Shown here piece after piece: positions 62,701-64,000 of a stretch of 64,000 nucleotides of DNA. The position numbers were made by a program, and so were the translations under genes. The stretch comes from Rotaria socialis (Eukaryota; Rotifera; Eurotatoria; Philodinida; Philodinidae), in NCBI GenBank assembly GCA_905331475.1, contig CAJNYU010000720.1, forward strand, positions 1 through 64,000, in the 5' to 3' direction. The notes beneath the pieces are model-generated. The model ran no database searches, was not told the origin of the DNA, and was given only the letters and a program-made list of their open reading frames with translations. The first letter of the stretch is position 1, and the number at the start of each line of letters is the position of its first letter.

Positions 62701-64000
62701 AAACACTGTTTGGTGGCAATGATTCTTCTAATGAAGTTTTAGGTAATATAAAGAACATCAATACATGAACAGAATTTTCATTTGTAGCGTCGTTCTGTTT
62801 AATTTAGACGTACGAGATTTATCACAAAAGATTACACGATATTTAAAAGCTACTCCACGTACACTGTCATTACCTGTTGGTGAAGTTATGCTCAATCGAA
62901 AAGGGAAATTGTATGTGTTTAAGTTTTTATCTTATATATGATGCCGTAAATTAGTTTATGAAACATTTGTATTTTATACGAAGAACGTAGCCCATTCAAT
63001 ACTAAATTATTAGCTAGAATTCATGAAAACGTTACTGACTTCTAATTCAGGCATCTAGTAGATAGTTTTGAAATCTCCTAAATCTTTCTTCACAAAAAAC
63101 ATTTCCAAGTGTGTTGACTGTCTTCTGTATGCGCATATGATTGTGTTGTGAATCTCATACGAAAATCTTCTCACTATATAAGGTTTCTAATTACAAGAAA
63201 TGCTTCAGTCGCTATGTCATTGATGTATTCTGTTTCTGACATCCAATCTAAGATAAGTATTTCTTTGATATGTAAATATCTTAGTATATATTGTTTTTGA
63301 CACAAATTTTGCGCGATTATCAAGCTCAGCAATGAGATAAAGAATACCGAGAAAAATTCCCTTACTATTGAAAACTAAATAAATAGTTTTTCAATAATTC
63401 AAATCAATCGTCAAAATTTTTCTTTGTATTAAGCTTGGATTTTTTTCTAGGCTCGATGAAGATTCATCACCAACATTTTTACCGTTCTTTTGTGTATGTA
63501 TTATTTATTTTGAATTGTTTTTTTTTCGAATTTTAAAATATAACTATTTGTAGTATGTTTGTCTTGGTACATTATCGTCAAATGAAAGTCAGTTATCATC
63601 GATAGATGATAACGCCCTTCTCTCTGCATCATTATCATTGTCTATAACAACACCTCAAACATCTCGTGAATTAAAAGATTCGTCTGATGATGAAAATAGT
63701 CAAGCAATATTATCAAGTTCTCCACCATCGAAAACGACAAATAAATCAATAAAAAGTTCATATGCTGCAGATGAACCTTCACCATCACCAGTGGATGTGT
63801 CAGTTGATTATTGGACTATAATTGATAGTCAAAAAGAAAAAAGAGATGGAATACGAACAATAAAATCTTCATTGAAATCGAATATACGTGTGTTAACAAT
63901 TACAAGACAATTAACAATGAATTCAGATGGAAACATGTCTCCTTCGTTAACAATGACTTATGTTACACGTGAAAAAAAACAAAAAAGTAATTTATTATAA
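56740..64000 (+). CDS. PACS: PACS (phosphofurin acidic cluster sorting) protein, 3' end beyond window
   Basis: Thirteen exons: 56740-56861, 56912-57002, 57053-57142, 57202-57318, 57782-58486, 58538-58702, 58753-58854, 60638-60744, 60811-60950, 62653-62742, 62808-62910, 63451-63493 and 63554-63986. They give about 769 aa with agreeing phases. The N-terminal furin-binding region has [20 protein letters not shown] and [20 protein letters not shown]. An acidic patch follows near 58090-58140. The C-terminal PACS domain has [51 protein letters not shown] and VDYWTI. PACS proteins link acidic-cluster cargo such as furin to AP-1/AP-3 and COPI for endosome-to-Golgi return. The frame meets a stop exactly at 64000, but AAAAA|GTAATT at 63987 looks like a donor and the family continues further, so the gene is probably cut by the window edge. 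Introns 58855-60637 and 60951-62652 are long. Confidence 0.9.
59576..59779. mobile_element. 204-bp hAT-type MITE in a PACS intron
   Basis: Perfect 16-bp terminal inverted repeats TAGAGGTGTCAGGTTA, extending imperfectly to about 40 bp. The 8-bp direct repeat GTTGCAAA flanks both sides (59568-59575 and 59780-59787) and fits the nTnnnnAn preference of hAT elements. There is no coding capacity beyond a short chance frame. It sits in the 1.8-kb intron between exons 7 and 8 of PACS. Confidence 0.88.

Noticed and set aside
1-64000. CRISPR arrays, operons, tRNA or rRNA genes
   Set aside because: No regularly spaced repeats, polycistronic arrangement, clover-leaf sequence or ribosomal sequence was found by eye.
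1-64000. Retrovirus-like, LTR or Polinton-type fossils
   Set aside because: No reverse transcriptase, integrase, capsid-like or long-terminal-repeat pattern was recognised; all repeats here look like short non-coding elements.

Overview
The window is AT-rich eukaryotic DNA with compact protein-coding genes. Introns are mostly 46-100 bp with GT...AG ends, there are a few 0.8-1.8 kb introns, and A/T-ending codons dominate. Gene content is metazoan: an ASB-type SOCS-box protein, an NFIL3-like bZIP, an LRR receptor-like protein, a G-protein gamma subunit, TBC1D22, AKAP14, FCHO and PACS. Together with the tiny introns, base composition and small repeats, this suggests a small invertebrate, most plausibly a bdelloid rotifer. 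That assignment is an inference and was not tested.

Layout. 1-3029: no gene; a foldback repeat, a GGGTA-type hairpin, a GGTACC-rich repeat patch and one ambiguous base. 3030-14114: an ankyrin/SOCS-box gene (-), an NFIL3-like bZIP gene (+) behind a region dense in nuclear-receptor half-sites, a nuclear-type cyclophilin (+) and an LRR transmembrane protein (-). 14115-24452: mostly non-coding; one unrecognised gene near 17.8-19.0 kb, a 184-bp MITE, and a sulfotransferase pseudogene interrupted by a dispersed repeat. 24453-30719: a large ZZ-finger/adenylation/carrier/reductase enzyme (+), a 478-bp MITE, and a 3CxxC zinc-finger gene (-). 30720-41250: long non-coding stretches, a probable glycosyltransferase pseudogene, a secreted three-domain TIL cysteine-rich protein, decayed fragments, and a second, longer copy of the dispersed repeat. 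41251-64000: a gene-dense block of G gamma (-), TBC1D22 (-), AKAP14 (+), FCHO (-) and PACS (+, continuing beyond the window).

How the genes work together. TBC1D22 and AKAP14 are head to head (296 bp apart), as are FCHO and PACS (220 bp apart); each pair probably shares a bidirectional promoter. TBC1D22 (Rab GAP), FCHO (clathrin-pit nucleator) and PACS (cargo-sorting adaptor) all act in membrane traffic. The enzyme at 24.5-28.6 kb has the complete set of motifs to activate a carboxylic acid, hold it as a thioester and reduce it to an aldehyde, with an unusual N-terminal ZZ zinc finger. No operon, CRISPR array, tRNA or rRNA gene was seen. No retrovirus-like or Polinton-like element was recognised.

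Exon boundaries were read by eye from GT/AG sites, phase and family similarity. For most multi-exon models the exon lengths sum to a multiple of three, which supports them; TBC1D22 is the exception and is discussed.
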